DNA from: an uncultured Acidobacteriota bacterium
GTDB taxonomy: Bacteria > Acidobacteriota > Vicinamibacteria > Vicinamibacterales > UBA2999
DNA: 43,912 bases
Reading direction: 5' to 3'
Assembly: GCA_902826515.1 (NCBI GenBank)
Contig: CADEFD010000028.1
Coordinates: 1 to 43,912, forward strand
The translations under genes and the position numbers were made by a program. Under the pieces are notes generated by a model, which had not been told where the DNA came from, ran no database searches, and was given only the letters and a program-made list of their open reading frames with translations. Numbering within the stretch: position 1 is the first letter of the stretch; the number at the start of each line of letters is the position of its first letter. This document shows, piece by piece, positions 7,836-16,825 of this stretch.

Positions 7836-9616
7836 CCGCCGCCTGCCGCGACCGGCGGGCCCGCCTGCTCGCCGACCTGGCCGCGCACGATCGTGGCGAC
7901 GCCCGGTTCGCGGCGGCGCGACTCGCCGTTGGCGCCCTGGCGCTCGGCCTCGGGATCGGCGCCTTCGGCTGGCAGCGCTGGAGCGGCTGGTGGCTGCTCC
8001 TCCCGGCCGTGGCGTTTGCCGCCATTGCCGTGGCCCACGCCCGGCTGCTCGAACGGCAGACCCACGCGCGGCGCCGCCTCGCACACGTGGACCGTGCCCT
8101 CGCCCGCCTCGAAGACCGCTGGCAGGGCCAGGGCGTCACGAGCACCGCGCATCTTCCCGCCGGACATCCCTACGCCGAGGATCTCGACCTCTTCGGCGCC
8201 GGCAGCCTCTTCGATCTCCTCTCGACGGCCCGCACCGACGCCGGGGAGCGCCGCCTGGCCGCCTGGCTGCTCGCGCCGGCGCCGCCACCCGAGGTGCAGG
8301 CGCGGCAGGACGCCGTGCGCGACCTCGCCGGGCGCGACGGCCTCCGCGAAGACCTCGCCGTGCTCGGCCCCGAGGTGCCCGGCGCCGCCACGACCACGGC
8401 CGTGACGGCCTGGGCGGAGGCGGCCGGCCACGCGCCGCCCGCGTGGGCCCCCGTAGTGCTCGTGGCGCTCTCGGCCGTGACCCTCGCGGCCCTCGTGCTC
8501 TGGGCCCGCAGCGGCACGCCACCCGACTGGCTGGGCGGCGCCCTTGCGGCGCAGGGCGTCGTCGGCCTCTGGTTGCGCCCTCGCGTGCTGCGCGCGATCC
8601 GCGCAGTGGAGTCGCGGGCCTCGGACCTCCGCGTGGCCGCCGCCCTCATCGCCCGCGTCGAGGCCGAGCCGTGCACGAGCCCGCGCCTGCGCGAGTTACA
8701 GGCGCGGCTCCATGCGAGCGGCGCCCCGGCGTCGGTCGAAATCGCGCGGCTGTCGCGCCTCGTCGACCTGCTGACGTCGCGCCAGAACCAGATCTTCGGG
8801 CCGCTCTCGGTGCTGCTCTTCTGGGCCACGCACCTGGCGTGGGCGATCGACCGCTGGCGCGCCCGGGCGGGACGCCACGTGGGCGACTGGTTCGACGCGC
8901 TCGGCGAGGTCGAGGCGCTGGCGGCACTGGCGACGTTCGCCGCGGAACGTCCAGACGCGGTGTATCCGTCGCTCACGGCCGGCGCCCCGACGCTGTACGG
9001 CACCGCGGTAGCGCATCCGCTGCTGCCGCCGGCCACCGCCGTGGGCAACGACGTGGCCCTCGGCGGCCTTGCCCCGCACCTTGTCATCATCAGCGGCTCG
9101 AACATGTCGGGCAAGAGCACCTACATGCGGGCCCTCGGCGTGAACGTGGTGCTTGCGCAGGCCGGAGCTCCGGTGTGCGCGGCCGCGCTGCGCCTCACGC
9201 CGCTCATGCCGGCCGGCACGCTGCGCGTGCAGGACTCGCTGCAATCCGGCCAGTCGCGGTTCTTCGCCGAGATCACGAAGCTCCGGCAGATCGTCGATCT
9301 GGCGCGCGAGACGGCCGGCACCGGCACCCTCTTCCTCATCGACGAAATCCTTTCGGGCACCAATTCACACGACCGCCAGGAGGGCGCGGCGGGCGTGCTG
9401 CGCGGGCTCGTGGAGCTCGGTGCCATCGGCTTCGCCACCACGCACGACCTCGCGCTCACGGCGCTGGCCGGCAGCCTCGGCGGGCGGGCCCGCAACATGC
9501 ACTTCGTCGATCACTTCGAGGACGGCGTGCTGCGCTTCGACTACACGTTGCGCGACGGCGTCGTCAGCACCAGCAACGCGCTCGCCCTCATGCGATCGGT
9601 GGGGCTCGACGTCTGA
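7805..9616 (+). CDS. Membrane-associated MutS-family ATPase
   Basis: 603 residues if the GTG at 7805 is used. There is no ATG in frame before the ATPase domain, so the start is uncertain. The layout is: a hydrophobic pair at about 35-75 (LGIGAFGWQRW, WWLLLPAVAFAAIAVAHA), a MutS core/lever-like region, a second hydrophobic pair at about 220-260, and a C-terminal MutS domain V with Walker A GSNMSGKST at about 430-438, Walker B TLFLIDEILSGTNSHDR, and ATTHD. The N-terminal mismatch-recognition domain of true MutS (Phe-x-Glu) is absent, so this is not the mismatch sensor. The family is known mainly from Bacteroidetes and acidobacteria as membrane MutS-related proteins without a defined role. A HerA-like ATPase follows directly. 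Confidence 0.85.
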   Translation: MDGRRDRAAVAAACRDRRARLLADLAAHDRGDARFAAARLAVGALALGLGIGAFGWQRWSGWWLLLPAVAFAAIAVAHARLLERQTHARRRLAHVDRALARLEDRWQGQGVTSTAHLPAGHPYAEDLDLFGAGSLFDLLSTARTDAGERRLAAWLLAPAPPPEVQARQDAVRDLAGRDGLREDLAVLGPEVPGAATTTAVTAWAEAAGHAPPAWAPVVLVALSAVTLAALVLWARSGTPPDWLGGALAAQGVVGLWLRPRVLRAIRAVESRASDLRVAAALIARVEAEPCTSPRLRELQARLHASGAPASVEIARLSRLVDLLTSRQNQIFGPLSVLLFWATHLAWAIDRWRARAGRHVGDWFDALGEVEALAALATFAAERPDAVYPSLTAGAPTLYGTAVAHPLLPPATAVGNDVALGGLAPHLVIISGSNMSGKSTYMRALGVNVVLAQAGAPVCAAALRLTPLMPAGTLRVQDSLQSGQSRFFAEITKLRQIVDLARETAGTGTLFLIDEILSGTNSHDRQEGAAGVLRGLVELGAIGFATTHDLALTALAGSLGGRARNMHFVDHFEDGVLRFDYTLRDGVVSTSNALALMRSVGLDV

Positions 9617-9641
9617 CGGCGCGGCTACAATGGCCAGCGTC

Positions 9642-12065
9642 ATGAACTACGAGCAGCTGGGCCTCTTCTACCTGGGACGCCGCTACGACGCCGCCACGCG
9701 GCAGCGCACGACCGAGCCGGTGCTCTACGACTCGTCGGACCTGCTGACCCACGCGGTCTGCATCGGCATGACCGGCAGCGGCAAGACGGGCCTCGGCATC
9801 GCTCTCATCGAGGAAGCGGCGATCGACGGCCTGCCGGTGCTCGCCATCGACCCCAAGGGCGATCTCGCCAACCTGATGCTCACCTTCCCGGGTCTTTCGC
9901 CGCAGGAGTTCCAGCCCTGGGTGAACACCGACGAAGCCCGCGCCCGGCAGCTCACGCCGGAGGCGTTCGCGGCGCAGGAAGCCGAGCGGTGGAAGGCGGG
10001 CCTGGCCGAGTGGGACGAAGACGGCGCGCGTATCAGCCGCCTGAAGGCCGCCGCCGAGGTGGCCGTCTACACCCCGGGCAGCCGCGCCGGCCTGCCGCTC
10101 TCGATCCTCGAGACCTTCAACGTGCCGCCGAAGACGGTGCTCGACGAGCCCGAACTGCTCGCCGCGCGCGTCCAGGCGGTGGCCACCGGCATCCTCGCGC
10201 TCGCCGGCGTGACCGGCGACGCGCAGACGAGCCGCGAACACGTGCTCGTCTCGACGCTGCTGCAGGAGGCATGGCGCACCGGGCGCAATCTCGACCTCGC
10301 GTCGCTCATCGGCCAGGTGCAGACGCCGCCGATGACCACGATCGGCGTGCTCGAACTCGAAGCCTTCTACCCCGCCTCCGAGCGCTTCGCGCTGGCGATG
10401 AAGCTGAACAACGTACTCGCCGCGCCGGGGTTCGCGACCTGGCTCGAAGGCGAGCCGCTCGATGTGGCGAAGCTGCTCTACACGCCGGCCGGCAAGCCGC
10501 GTATCGCCGTGGTCTCGATCGCGCACCTCGGCGACACCGAGCGGATGTTCTTCGTGGCGCTGCTGCTCGAGCAGGTGCTGGCATGGATGCGCGGGCAGCG
10601 CGGCACGACGTCGCTGCGCGCCGTGCTCTACATGGACGAACTCTTCGGCTTCCTGCCGCCCACGGCCAACCCGCCGAGCAAGGTGCCGCTGCTCACGCTG
10701 CTGAAACAGGCGCGCGCCTTCGGCCTCGGCTGCGTGCTCTCCACGCAGAATCCGGTGGACCTCGACTACAAGGCGCTGGCCAATGCCGGCACCTGGTTCC
10801 TCGGCCGGCTGCAGACCGAACGCGACAAAGCGCGCGTGCTCGACGGTCTCGAAGGTGTGGCCGCGGGCTCGGGCCAGGGCTTCGACCGCGCGCAGATGGA
10901 CGACCTGCTCTCGAGTCTCGAGAAGCGCGTGTTCCTGCTGCACAACGTGCACGACGCGCAGCCGCTGCTGCTGCAGTCGCGCTGGGCGCTTTCGTACCTG
11001 CGCGGGCCGATGGGGCGCGACGAGATCCGCGCGCTGATGGATCCGCAGCGCGCCGCCCTGGCGGCCGCGCCGCCACCGGCCGCGGCCGCGAGCCCTGCGG
11101 CGGCGGCCCCGGCCGTCACGTCCGCGGCCGCACCAGCCGCTGCCGCGCCGGCTCCGGCGCTCCCGCCGCTGGCCGCGCGGCCGATCGTGCCGCCCGACGT
11201 CCCGCAGTTCTTCGCGCCGGGCAGCGGCGACGCCTGGGTGCCGATGCTCGTCGGCGCCGCCCGCCTCACCTACGCCGATGCCAAGCTCGGCCTCGACGAG
11301 ACGAGCGACATCGTCATGTGGACGCCGCTCACCGACGGCCCGGTCGTCGTGGACTGGGAACACGCCGAGCCGGCCGACTTCGCCGTGGATGCGCTCACGA
11401 CCGAACCGCGCGCCGGCGGCCGCTTCGCCTCGCTGCCGCAAGTGGCCGCGAAGCCGAAAAGTTACGCCACCTGGACGAAGGAGTTCTCGTCGTGGGCGTC
11501 GCGCTCGCAGAGTGTGGAGCTGCTGCGATCGGGCACGACCGGCGTCATCTCACATCCGGGTGAAAGCGAGGCCGCCTTCCGCGTACGCGTCAACCACGCG
11601 GCCCGCGAGGCCCGCGACGAGGCCATCGCGAAGCTGCGCGCGAAACACGCGCCGAAGCTCGCGGCGATGGACGAACGCATCCGCAAGGCCGCCGCCGCCA
11701 TCCAGAAGGAAGAACAGCAGGCCACGGAGTCGAAGTTCACGACCGCCGTTTCGGTGGGCGCCTCGGTGCTCGGCGCGCTCTTCGGCCGCAAGGTCGTGAG
11801 CGCCACCAACGCCGGCCGCGTGGCCACGGCGGCGCGCGGCGTGAGCCGCATCGGCCGCGAGTCGCAGGACGTCGAACGGGCGAAGGCCAACGAAACAGCC
11901 CTCGTGGAGCAGCGGCAGGTGCTGGCCGACACACTCGAGCAGGAGCTGCAGGCGCTGCAGACCGCCTGGAGTGCCGAGGCCGAGGTGCTCGACCGCGTGG
12001 TGGTCAAGCCGAAGCGCGGCGGCGTGCAGGTGCAGCTCGTGGCGCTCGTCTGGCGGCCCGAATAA
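9642..12065 (+). CDS. HerA/FtsK-like ATP-binding protein (DUF87/DUF853-type)
   Basis: 807 residues from ATG 9642; an ATG at 9630 adds four residues. Walker A is GMTGSGKTG (42-50), followed by LAIDPKGDLANLM. Walker B is LYMDELFGF and the sensor region reads VLSTQNPVDLDYKAL, as in HerA and VirB4/TraG-like pumping ATPases. An Ala/Pro linker (about 475-510) joins a second domain that ends in a predicted coiled coil (EEQQATES, VEQRQVLADTLEQELQALQ) with a hydrophobic GASVLGALFG between. HerA-type ATPases translocate DNA or proteins as hexamers; which of these applies here is open. It begins 25 bases after the MutS-like gene, and TACAAT at 9626-9631 gives it its own near-leaderless promoter. Confidence 0.85.
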   Translation: MNYEQLGLFYLGRRYDAATRQRTTEPVLYDSSDLLTHAVCIGMTGSGKTGLGIALIEEAAIDGLPVLAIDPKGDLANLMLTFPGLSPQEFQPWVNTDEARARQLTPEAFAAQEAERWKAGLAEWDEDGARISRLKAAAEVAVYTPGSRAGLPLSILETFNVPPKTVLDEPELLAARVQAVATGILALAGVTGDAQTSREHVLVSTLLQEAWRTGRNLDLASLIGQVQTPPMTTIGVLELEAFYPASERFALAMKLNNVLAAPGFATWLEGEPLDVAKLLYTPAGKPRIAVVSIAHLGDTERMFFVALLLEQVLAWMRGQRGTTSLRAVLYMDELFGFLPPTANPPSKVPLLTLLKQARAFGLGCVLSTQNPVDLDYKALANAGTWFLGRLQTERDKARVLDGLEGVAAGSGQGFDRAQMDDLLSSLEKRVFLLHNVHDAQPLLLQSRWALSYLRGPMGRDEIRALMDPQRAALAAAPPPAAAASPAAAAPAVTSAAAPAAAAPAPALPPLAARPIVPPDVPQFFAPGSGDAWVPMLVGAARLTYADAKLGLDETSDIVMWTPLTDGPVVVDWEHAEPADFAVDALTTEPRAGGRFASLPQVAAKPKSYATWTKEFSSWASRSQSVELLRSGTTGVISHPGESEAAFRVRVNHAAREARDEAIAKLRAKHAPKLAAMDERIRKAAAAIQKEEQQATESKFTTAVSVGASVLGALFGRKVVSATNAGRVATAARGVSRIGRESQDVERAKANETALVEQRQVLADTLEQELQALQTAWSAEAEVLDRVVVKPKRGGVQVQLVALVWRPE

Positions 12066-12082
12066 CCGCGCGGCGCTCGTAG

Positions 12083-12088
12083 TAAGCT
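12083..12088 (+). promoter_or_regulatory. Probable -10 box of tRNA-Leu
   Basis: TAAGCT (12083-12088) lies 13 bases before the tRNA 5' end at 12102. That is a suitable distance for a transcript with a short leader removed by RNase P. A -35 match is not obvious. Confidence 0.4.
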
Positions 12089-12101
12089 GAAGGCTCCACG
12101 T

Positions 12102-12190
12102 GCCGGCGTGGCGGAACTGGCAGACGCGCGGGACTCAAAATCCTGTGCTCCTAACGGGGCGTGTGGGTTCGATTCCCTCCGCCGGCACCA
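12102..12190 (+). tRNA. tRNA-Leu (anticodon CAA)
   Basis: An 89-base type II tRNA with encoded CCA. The 7-bp acceptor stem GCCGGCG / CGCCGGC (12102-12108 with 12180-12186) is perfect. The anticodon loop CTCAAAA gives anticodon CAA, which reads UUG. A long variable arm follows (GTGCTCCTAACGGGGCGT region) and then the T arm with TTCGATT. The T stem contains one U-U mismatch. It ends 9 bases before the convergent stop of the next gene. Confidence 0.93.
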
Positions 12191-12199
12191 CTTTCCCGT

Positions 12200-13411
12200 C
12201 TATCGCGCCGCCGGCGACGGCTCGCCCGGTCCGATCTCGTAGACGTGCACGACGGGCTCGCGGCTCGCGGTCACGTAGACGCGCCGCTTCGCCGGGTCGT
12301 AGACCGCGCCGCGCATCTGGGCGTCGCCCGTGCCGCCGCTCATCTCGGTGAGCGTCCACGTGGCGTAGGGCTTCACGCTCCACGGCGCCTTGCGGCCGTT
12401 CTTCACGGCCACGAGATCGTTGGCGTCGTAGGCCCACACCATGTGGCGATACGGGAAGCCGTGCGGGCCCTTGTCTTCGACGGTCGGGTCGTAACACCAG
12501 TCGGTGCCGAGCGGATGCGGCGTCAGGTGTTTCTTCGGGTCGGTCGTGCCCTCGCCGTAGCAGTAGCCCGTGCCGTGGCGGCCGATGAAGAGCACCGAGC
12601 GCGTGCCCTGCGGAAACGCCACGCCGCCCACCATCGTCACGCTGCTGAAGAGATCGTTGCCGAAGTCGTAGGGGCCGAGCGTCTGATGTTCGTCGGGATA
12701 CCCCACGAGCATCTTCGAGGCCGCCTTCTTCTTCGTGCCCACCTCGTCCGGATCGAACACGCTCACCGACGGCCCGTAGCTCGAGCGCGAGATGATCGAG
12801 ATGCAGCACTGGCCGGTGAGCGCCGGACCGCCGAGCAGCGCGCGCCATTCTTCGGGGATGACGCCCATGTAGCCGGCCACCATGCCGGGCCGGTCGTTGC
12901 CGACCTGGAAGGGCCCCTTGATGCCGGCCACCGTGGTGCCGACGAAATGGCTCTTCGACACGTTGTGCCCGGCATCGTAGGTGGCGTAGGCACTGGTGAT
13001 GAGGCGGTTGTTCCACCACAACGCGCCGCCGAGCATCTTGGCATTGGGATCGCTCGGGTCGAGGGCGGCCAGATTCGGCACCTCGATGCACGGCTCGAGG
13101 ATGCGGCCGCGCTGCCCCGGTTCCGCGATCGAGACGACGGCCAGGTGCACGTTGTAGAGGCACGAGTAATACAGCGTCGTGCCATCGGGCCCGAGGCCGA
13201 GCGCGTTGCCGCCGTAGCGGATGGTCGCGCCGGCGCCGTCGTCGGGCGGCAGCGTGAACGCGCCGAGATACCGCATCCCGCCGCCCTGGATGAGCGGAAG
13301 TGACGCGGGCGAGGCCCCCGGCACGCCGGGCGCCTGCGCGCGGGGTGAGGCCCCGGCCAGTGACCAGGTCACGGCCGCGACGGCCAGACACACCTTCAAC
13401 AGCTGCGACAT
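12200..13411 (-). CDS. Secreted protein of unknown function, beta-propeller-like
   Basis: 403 residues from ATG 13411, chosen because a GGAG lies about 7 bases upstream and because it leaves a clean Sec signal peptide (MSQLLKVCLAVAAVTWSLAGA). Further in-frame ATGs at 13423 and 13435 would lengthen the n-region. The mature protein has repeated short beta motifs with aromatic residues (YGGNALGLGPDGTTLYYS, SVLFIGRHGTGYCYGEG, PFRHMVWAYDANDL-like). These suggest a propeller fold, and the C-terminal AVYDPAKRRVYVTAS is typical of a propeller blade. Several Cys (CLYN, QCCIS, YCYGEG, DWCYD) would fit disulphides in the periplasm. I do not recognise a named family. It is convergent with tRNA-Leu and divergent from the signalling operon. 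Confidence 0.75.
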   Translation of the reverse strand: MSQLLKVCLAVAAVTWSLAGASPRAQAPGVPGASPASLPLIQGGGMRYLGAFTLPPDDGAGATIRYGGNALGLGPDGTTLYYSCLYNVHLAVVSIAEPGQRGRILEPCIEVPNLAALDPSDPNAKMLGGALWWNNRLITSAYATYDAGHNVSKSHFVGTTVAGIKGPFQVGNDRPGMVAGYMGVIPEEWRALLGGPALTGQCCISIISRSSYGPSVSVFDPDEVGTKKKAASKMLVGYPDEHQTLGPYDFGNDLFSSVTMVGGVAFPQGTRSVLFIGRHGTGYCYGEGTTDPKKHLTPHPLGTDWCYDPTVEDKGPHGFPYRHMVWAYDANDLVAVKNGRKAPWSVKPYATWTLTEMSGGTGDAQMRGAVYDPAKRRVYVTASREPVVHVYEIGPGEPSPAAR

Positions 13412-13542
13412 GGGACGCTCCATGGGTCTGTTCATGATGCGCCCGCCTGCGCGGCGCCCGCCACGACTTTCGTGCAACATCTGCGGGTGCGACAACCCGC
13501 CGCACCTACCCGCCGGCCGGGCTGGAGCCGAAACAGCACAGG

Positions 13543-15789
13543 ATGGGACTCGTCGTGAAGGTTCGCCTGCCGTTTCGCCTTGGCTTCGCCAGGCCGCGGC
13601 CCGCGAGCCCGCCGCCTGCGGACGCCGCCGTCGCGACAGGTCCGGACGTGCCGGTAGCCGACGCCGCCCACGGAGTCGCTGCGCCCCCGACGGGCGGCAC
13701 GATGGTGGCCGCCTCGACCGACGTCCCGCGTGCGGCTCCCGCCGCCGTCGCTCCTCCGACGGAGTTCGCGCCGCCTCCAGACGAACGTGCGGTGGACGAA
13801 GCCTCGTCCACCCGGGTGTGGCTCGCCTACACGTCGGCGCTCGCCTCCCGCGCCACCACGCTCGAGGACGCCGCTCTGGCCGCGCTCGAGGGCCGCCTCG
13901 ACACCGGGCCCCGGCGCCGCGCCGCGCGCGAAACCCACAAACTCGCCACCTCGCTGTGGCTCGTCGAGGCGCGTGAGGCCGCCCGCCTGGCCTGGGAGGC
14001 GGCCGGGCTGCTCGACACCGGCACCCTCCTCGGGACCGCGAACGCGCTGCGTCTCTCGCAGATCGTCGAGACGCTGCACAAGTCGCTGCGCACGCTGCCG
14101 CCGCCCGAGGCGCTCTCGCCGGCCGGCCGGCCGACCGCGCCGTACCTGCTCGTCGTGGACGACGACGAGGCCCTCGCGCGCGAACTGCCGATCGAAGCGG
14201 CGGTGCGCGGCTGGCGCGCCAAGGTGGTGCGTCATCTCGGCGAACCCATCGAGGACCAGGCCGCGGTCATCGTGCTCGGCCCCGACGTGCTCGGTGATGC
14301 CGACGCCGTGGCGCGCACACGCCTGCTCGCCGCGCATCCGGAGGCGGTGCTCGCGGCGCTGGCGTCCGGGCCGTCGCTGCTCGAACGCACCGGCGCGCAC
14401 GGATTGCCGGCAACGCGCACGCTGGCCAGGCCGATCGCGCCGGCCACGCTCGTAGACGAAGCCATCGATCTGCTGCGCCGCCGCCAGGCCGCGGTGCCGA
14501 CAATCGTCGTCGGCATCACGGATCCGGTGCTGCGCGAAGCGGCCCGCCGCCAGCTCGCCGGCCTCGGCACGATCGTCGAGGCGCACGGCCACGGCGAAGC
14601 GGTCTGGAACGCCGTGACGCAGATGCGGCCAGAACTCTGCGTGCTCGACGAAGCCAGCGCCGGCGGCGCCGCCCTCGACCTGCCGCGCGCCATGCGCCGC
14701 GAGTGGGATGTGGCGCCGACGAGCGTGGTGCTGCTCACGCGGTCCGGCGACGACGCCACGATGGCCCGCGTCGCCGCGGCTGGTGTGGACGACTGGCTGC
14801 CCGCGGTGGCGGCGCCGTCGCTGCTCGCCGCGACCGTGCGCAACCGCCTCGACCGCGCCAGTACGCAGCGCCTCGCCGCCGACCTCGACCCGGCCACGCG
14901 CCTGCCGCACCTGCGATCGGTCGTGCCCGTCATCGAGCGCATGGTGGCAATTGCGCGCCGCTACAACCACGCGTTGTCGCTCGTCGTGGTGGAAGTGGAC
15001 GGCATCCGCGAACGGCGCGCGGCCCGCGACGACGAGACGGTGGACCGGCTGTCGCAGCTCCTCGGCCGGCGGCTCGCCCGCGCGTTCCGCGCCGAAGACC
15101 TGGTCGCCCATGCCGCCCCCGGACGCTTCGTGGTGGCGGCCTTCGGCATGAAGTCGGAGGACGGCGTGCAGCGCATGGCGGAGATGCTCGAGAGCTTCCG
15201 CGAGCAGGCCGTCGAAGGTGCAGACCACGTGCCCGTCGGCGCCTCCTTCAGTGTGGGCCTCGCGCAGATCCGGCTCGACGGGCCAGACGGCGCCACGCTG
15301 CTGCGCGCCGCCGAAGGCGCGCTCGCCACCGCGCAGCAGCACGGCGGCAACCGCATCGAGGCGGCGAGCCGCGGCGAGACGTCGCGCATCGAGTGGACCG
15401 CCGATGCGCTCGTCATCGACGCCGACGCGCCGTTTGCGGCGCTCGTCGAACACGCGCTCGAAACGCGCGGCCATCGCGTGCGCACGATCGGCGACGGCCG
15501 CGAGGCGCTCGACCTGCTCACCCACCCGGAAGCGCCGGTGCGGGCGCGGCTGCTCGTGCTGGAGCTGGGCCTGCCAGGCCTCGACGGCCTGACGCTGCTC
15601 GGCCAGCTCGCCGAAGCCGGCGTGCTCAAGACCTCGAAGGCCGTCGTCGTGACGACGCGGTCGGTCGAAGCCGAGATGATCAAAGCCATGGAGCTCGGCG
15701 CGGTGGACTACATCACCAAGCCGGTCAGCCTGCCGGTGCTCATGCGGCGCCTGCGCTCGGCCCTCGTCGGAGGCCCGGGTGTCGCCTGA
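13543..15789 (+). CDS. Multidomain signalling protein: HPt-like, three receiver-like domains and a degenerate GGDEF
   Basis: 748 residues. Order: a disordered Ala/Pro-rich N terminus (1-90); an HPt-like four-helix segment (90-185) with RETHKLATSL, His132; receiver-like 1 (200-315) with LVVDDDEA but Gly246 where the phosphoacceptor Asp should be and Arg in place of the Lys; receiver-like 2 (320-435) with Asp369 but no Lys (DDWLPA); a GGDEF fold (448-607) whose signature is APGRF instead of GGDEF; receiver 3 (615-745) with Asp626/Asp628, Thr705 and Lys726 intact but Glu674 in place of the phosphoacceptor Asp. By known rules the GGDEF domain should not make c-di-GMP and receiver 3 may be locked in an active-like state. 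Its GTG-started neighbour overlaps the stop, and the operon ends in a glycosyltransferase, so it probably controls polysaccharide synthesis. Confidence 0.88.
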   Translation: MGLVVKVRLPFRLGFARPRPASPPPADAAVATGPDVPVADAAHGVAAPPTGGTMVAASTDVPRAAPAAVAPPTEFAPPPDERAVDEASSTRVWLAYTSALASRATTLEDAALAALEGRLDTGPRRRAARETHKLATSLWLVEAREAARLAWEAAGLLDTGTLLGTANALRLSQIVETLHKSLRTLPPPEALSPAGRPTAPYLLVVDDDEALARELPIEAAVRGWRAKVVRHLGEPIEDQAAVIVLGPDVLGDADAVARTRLLAAHPEAVLAALASGPSLLERTGAHGLPATRTLARPIAPATLVDEAIDLLRRRQAAVPTIVVGITDPVLREAARRQLAGLGTIVEAHGHGEAVWNAVTQMRPELCVLDEASAGGAALDLPRAMRREWDVAPTSVVLLTRSGDDATMARVAAAGVDDWLPAVAAPSLLAATVRNRLDRASTQRLAADLDPATRLPHLRSVVPVIERMVAIARRYNHALSLVVVEVDGIRERRAARDDETVDRLSQLLGRRLARAFRAEDLVAHAAPGRFVVAAFGMKSEDGVQRMAEMLESFREQAVEGADHVPVGASFSVGLAQIRLDGPDGATLLRAAEGALATAQQHGGNRIEAASRGETSRIEWTADALVIDADAPFAALVEHALETRGHRVRTIGDGREALDLLTHPEAPVRARLLVLELGLPGLDGLTLLGQLAEAGVLKTSKAVVVTTRSVEAEMIKAMELGAVDYITKPVSLPVLMRRLRSALVGGPGVA

Positions 15790-16825
15790 TGCGCTCGTCC
15801 GGATGGTGCTCTTCAGCGAGTCGCTGATGCTCGTCATCGGCGTGCTGCTGCTCGTCGCGCACGCCGCCTGGTGGTGGTGGTACGACCGCTGGAGCGCCGG
15901 GCGCGTCGATGCCGTGCGGGCGTCACTGCGCGAGGCGCTCGCCGGCGGCGACCGGAACCCCGGCTTCACGCGCGACTTCGTGCGGCTGCCGATGCGCCTC
16001 CAGATCTACCTGCTCGGCGAACTCGCGCCCCACCTCACCGGCGTCGAACGCCAGTCGCTGCGCCGTCTGGCCCAGCGTGCCGGCCTGCTCGCCAAGGCCG
16101 AGCGGCTGTGCCGCAGCTGGTTCTGGTCGCGGCGGCTCTTCGGCGCGAAGATCTGCACGCTCGTCGGCCATCCGGCGGGCGTCGTGCTCACGCTGCTCAC
16201 CGACCGCAATCCCTCGGTGCGCGCCCAGGCCATCGAGTGGGCGCTCCACCGGCCGGATCCCGCCGTGGTCGAGGCGCTGCTCGGCATGCTCGGCGACCGC
16301 GACGGCCGGTGCCGGTTCGCCGCGCAGGACACGCTCGTGAAGCTCGGCCACGCCGCCGTCGCGCCGCTCATCGGTTATCTCGCGACCGCCGACCACGACG
16401 GCACGCTCGGCGCGCTCGAAGTGGCCCTCACGATGGCCGACGCGCGGCTGCTGGCGCCGGCGACGGCGCTGGCCGGCGCGGCCAGTCCGGCCGTGCGCGC
16501 CCGCGCCATCGCCCTGCTCGGCGCGCTCGGCAGCGCGGCGGGCGTGGCCATCGTCGAACGCGCCCTCGACGACGGGGCCGCCGTCGTGCGGCAATCGGCA
16601 CTGCGCGCCCTCGGCGGCCTCGGCCACTGGCCCGCCGCCTCGCGTGTGGCGAAGCTCGTGCACGATCCGGTGTGGGACGTGCGCCGCCAGGCGGCGCTCT
16701 GCCTGCGCGCGTTCGGGGCGCCGGGCGCGATCTTCCTGCGCCAGCTGCGGAACTCGGACGATCCCGTGGCCTCGTCGGTGGCGCGCTATGCGCTCGACCT
16801 CTCGGCGATCGGCGCCACGGCATGA
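15779..16825 (+). CDS. Membrane-anchored HEAT-repeat protein
   Basis: 348 residues from GTG 15779, which has a very good ribosome site (GGAGG at 15769-15773, spacing 5) inside the end of the upstream gene. A single N-terminal membrane segment (residues about 12-32, LMLVIGVLLLVAHAAWWWWY) is followed by a soluble domain of helical HEAT-like repeats, with repeating units such as NPSVRAQAIEWAL, DGRCRFAAQDTLVKLG, SPAVRARAIALLGALG, AAVVRQSALRALGGLG and VWDVRRQAALCLRAFG. HEAT repeats are protein-binding scaffolds and no enzymatic motif is visible. Its stop overlaps the ATG of the GT2 gene (ATGA). It probably sits at the membrane and couples the upstream signalling protein to the downstream synthase. 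Confidence 0.9.
   Translation: MSPDALVRMVLFSESLMLVIGVLLLVAHAAWWWWYDRWSAGRVDAVRASLREALAGGDRNPGFTRDFVRLPMRLQIYLLGELAPHLTGVERQSLRRLAQRAGLLAKAERLCRSWFWSRRLFGAKICTLVGHPAGVVLTLLTDRNPSVRAQAIEWALHRPDPAVVEALLGMLGDRDGRCRFAAQDTLVKLGHAAVAPLIGYLATADHDGTLGALEVALTMADARLLAPATALAGAASPAVRARAIALLGALGSAAGVAIVERALDDGAAVVRQSALRALGGLGHWPAASRVAKLVHDPVWDVRRQAALCLRAFGAPGAIFLRQLRNSDDPVASSVARYALDLSAIGATA

Noticed and set aside
7022-8084. N-terminal extension of the CarD frame
   Set aside because: The CarD domain begins at GTG 7019; the extension covers the promoter and the antisense of two plus-strand genes.
9588-11441. A 617-codon minus-strand open frame opposite the HerA-like gene
   Set aside because: Composition is Arg/His/Gly-rich as in antisense shadows of GC-rich genes; the plus-strand frame carries Walker motifs.
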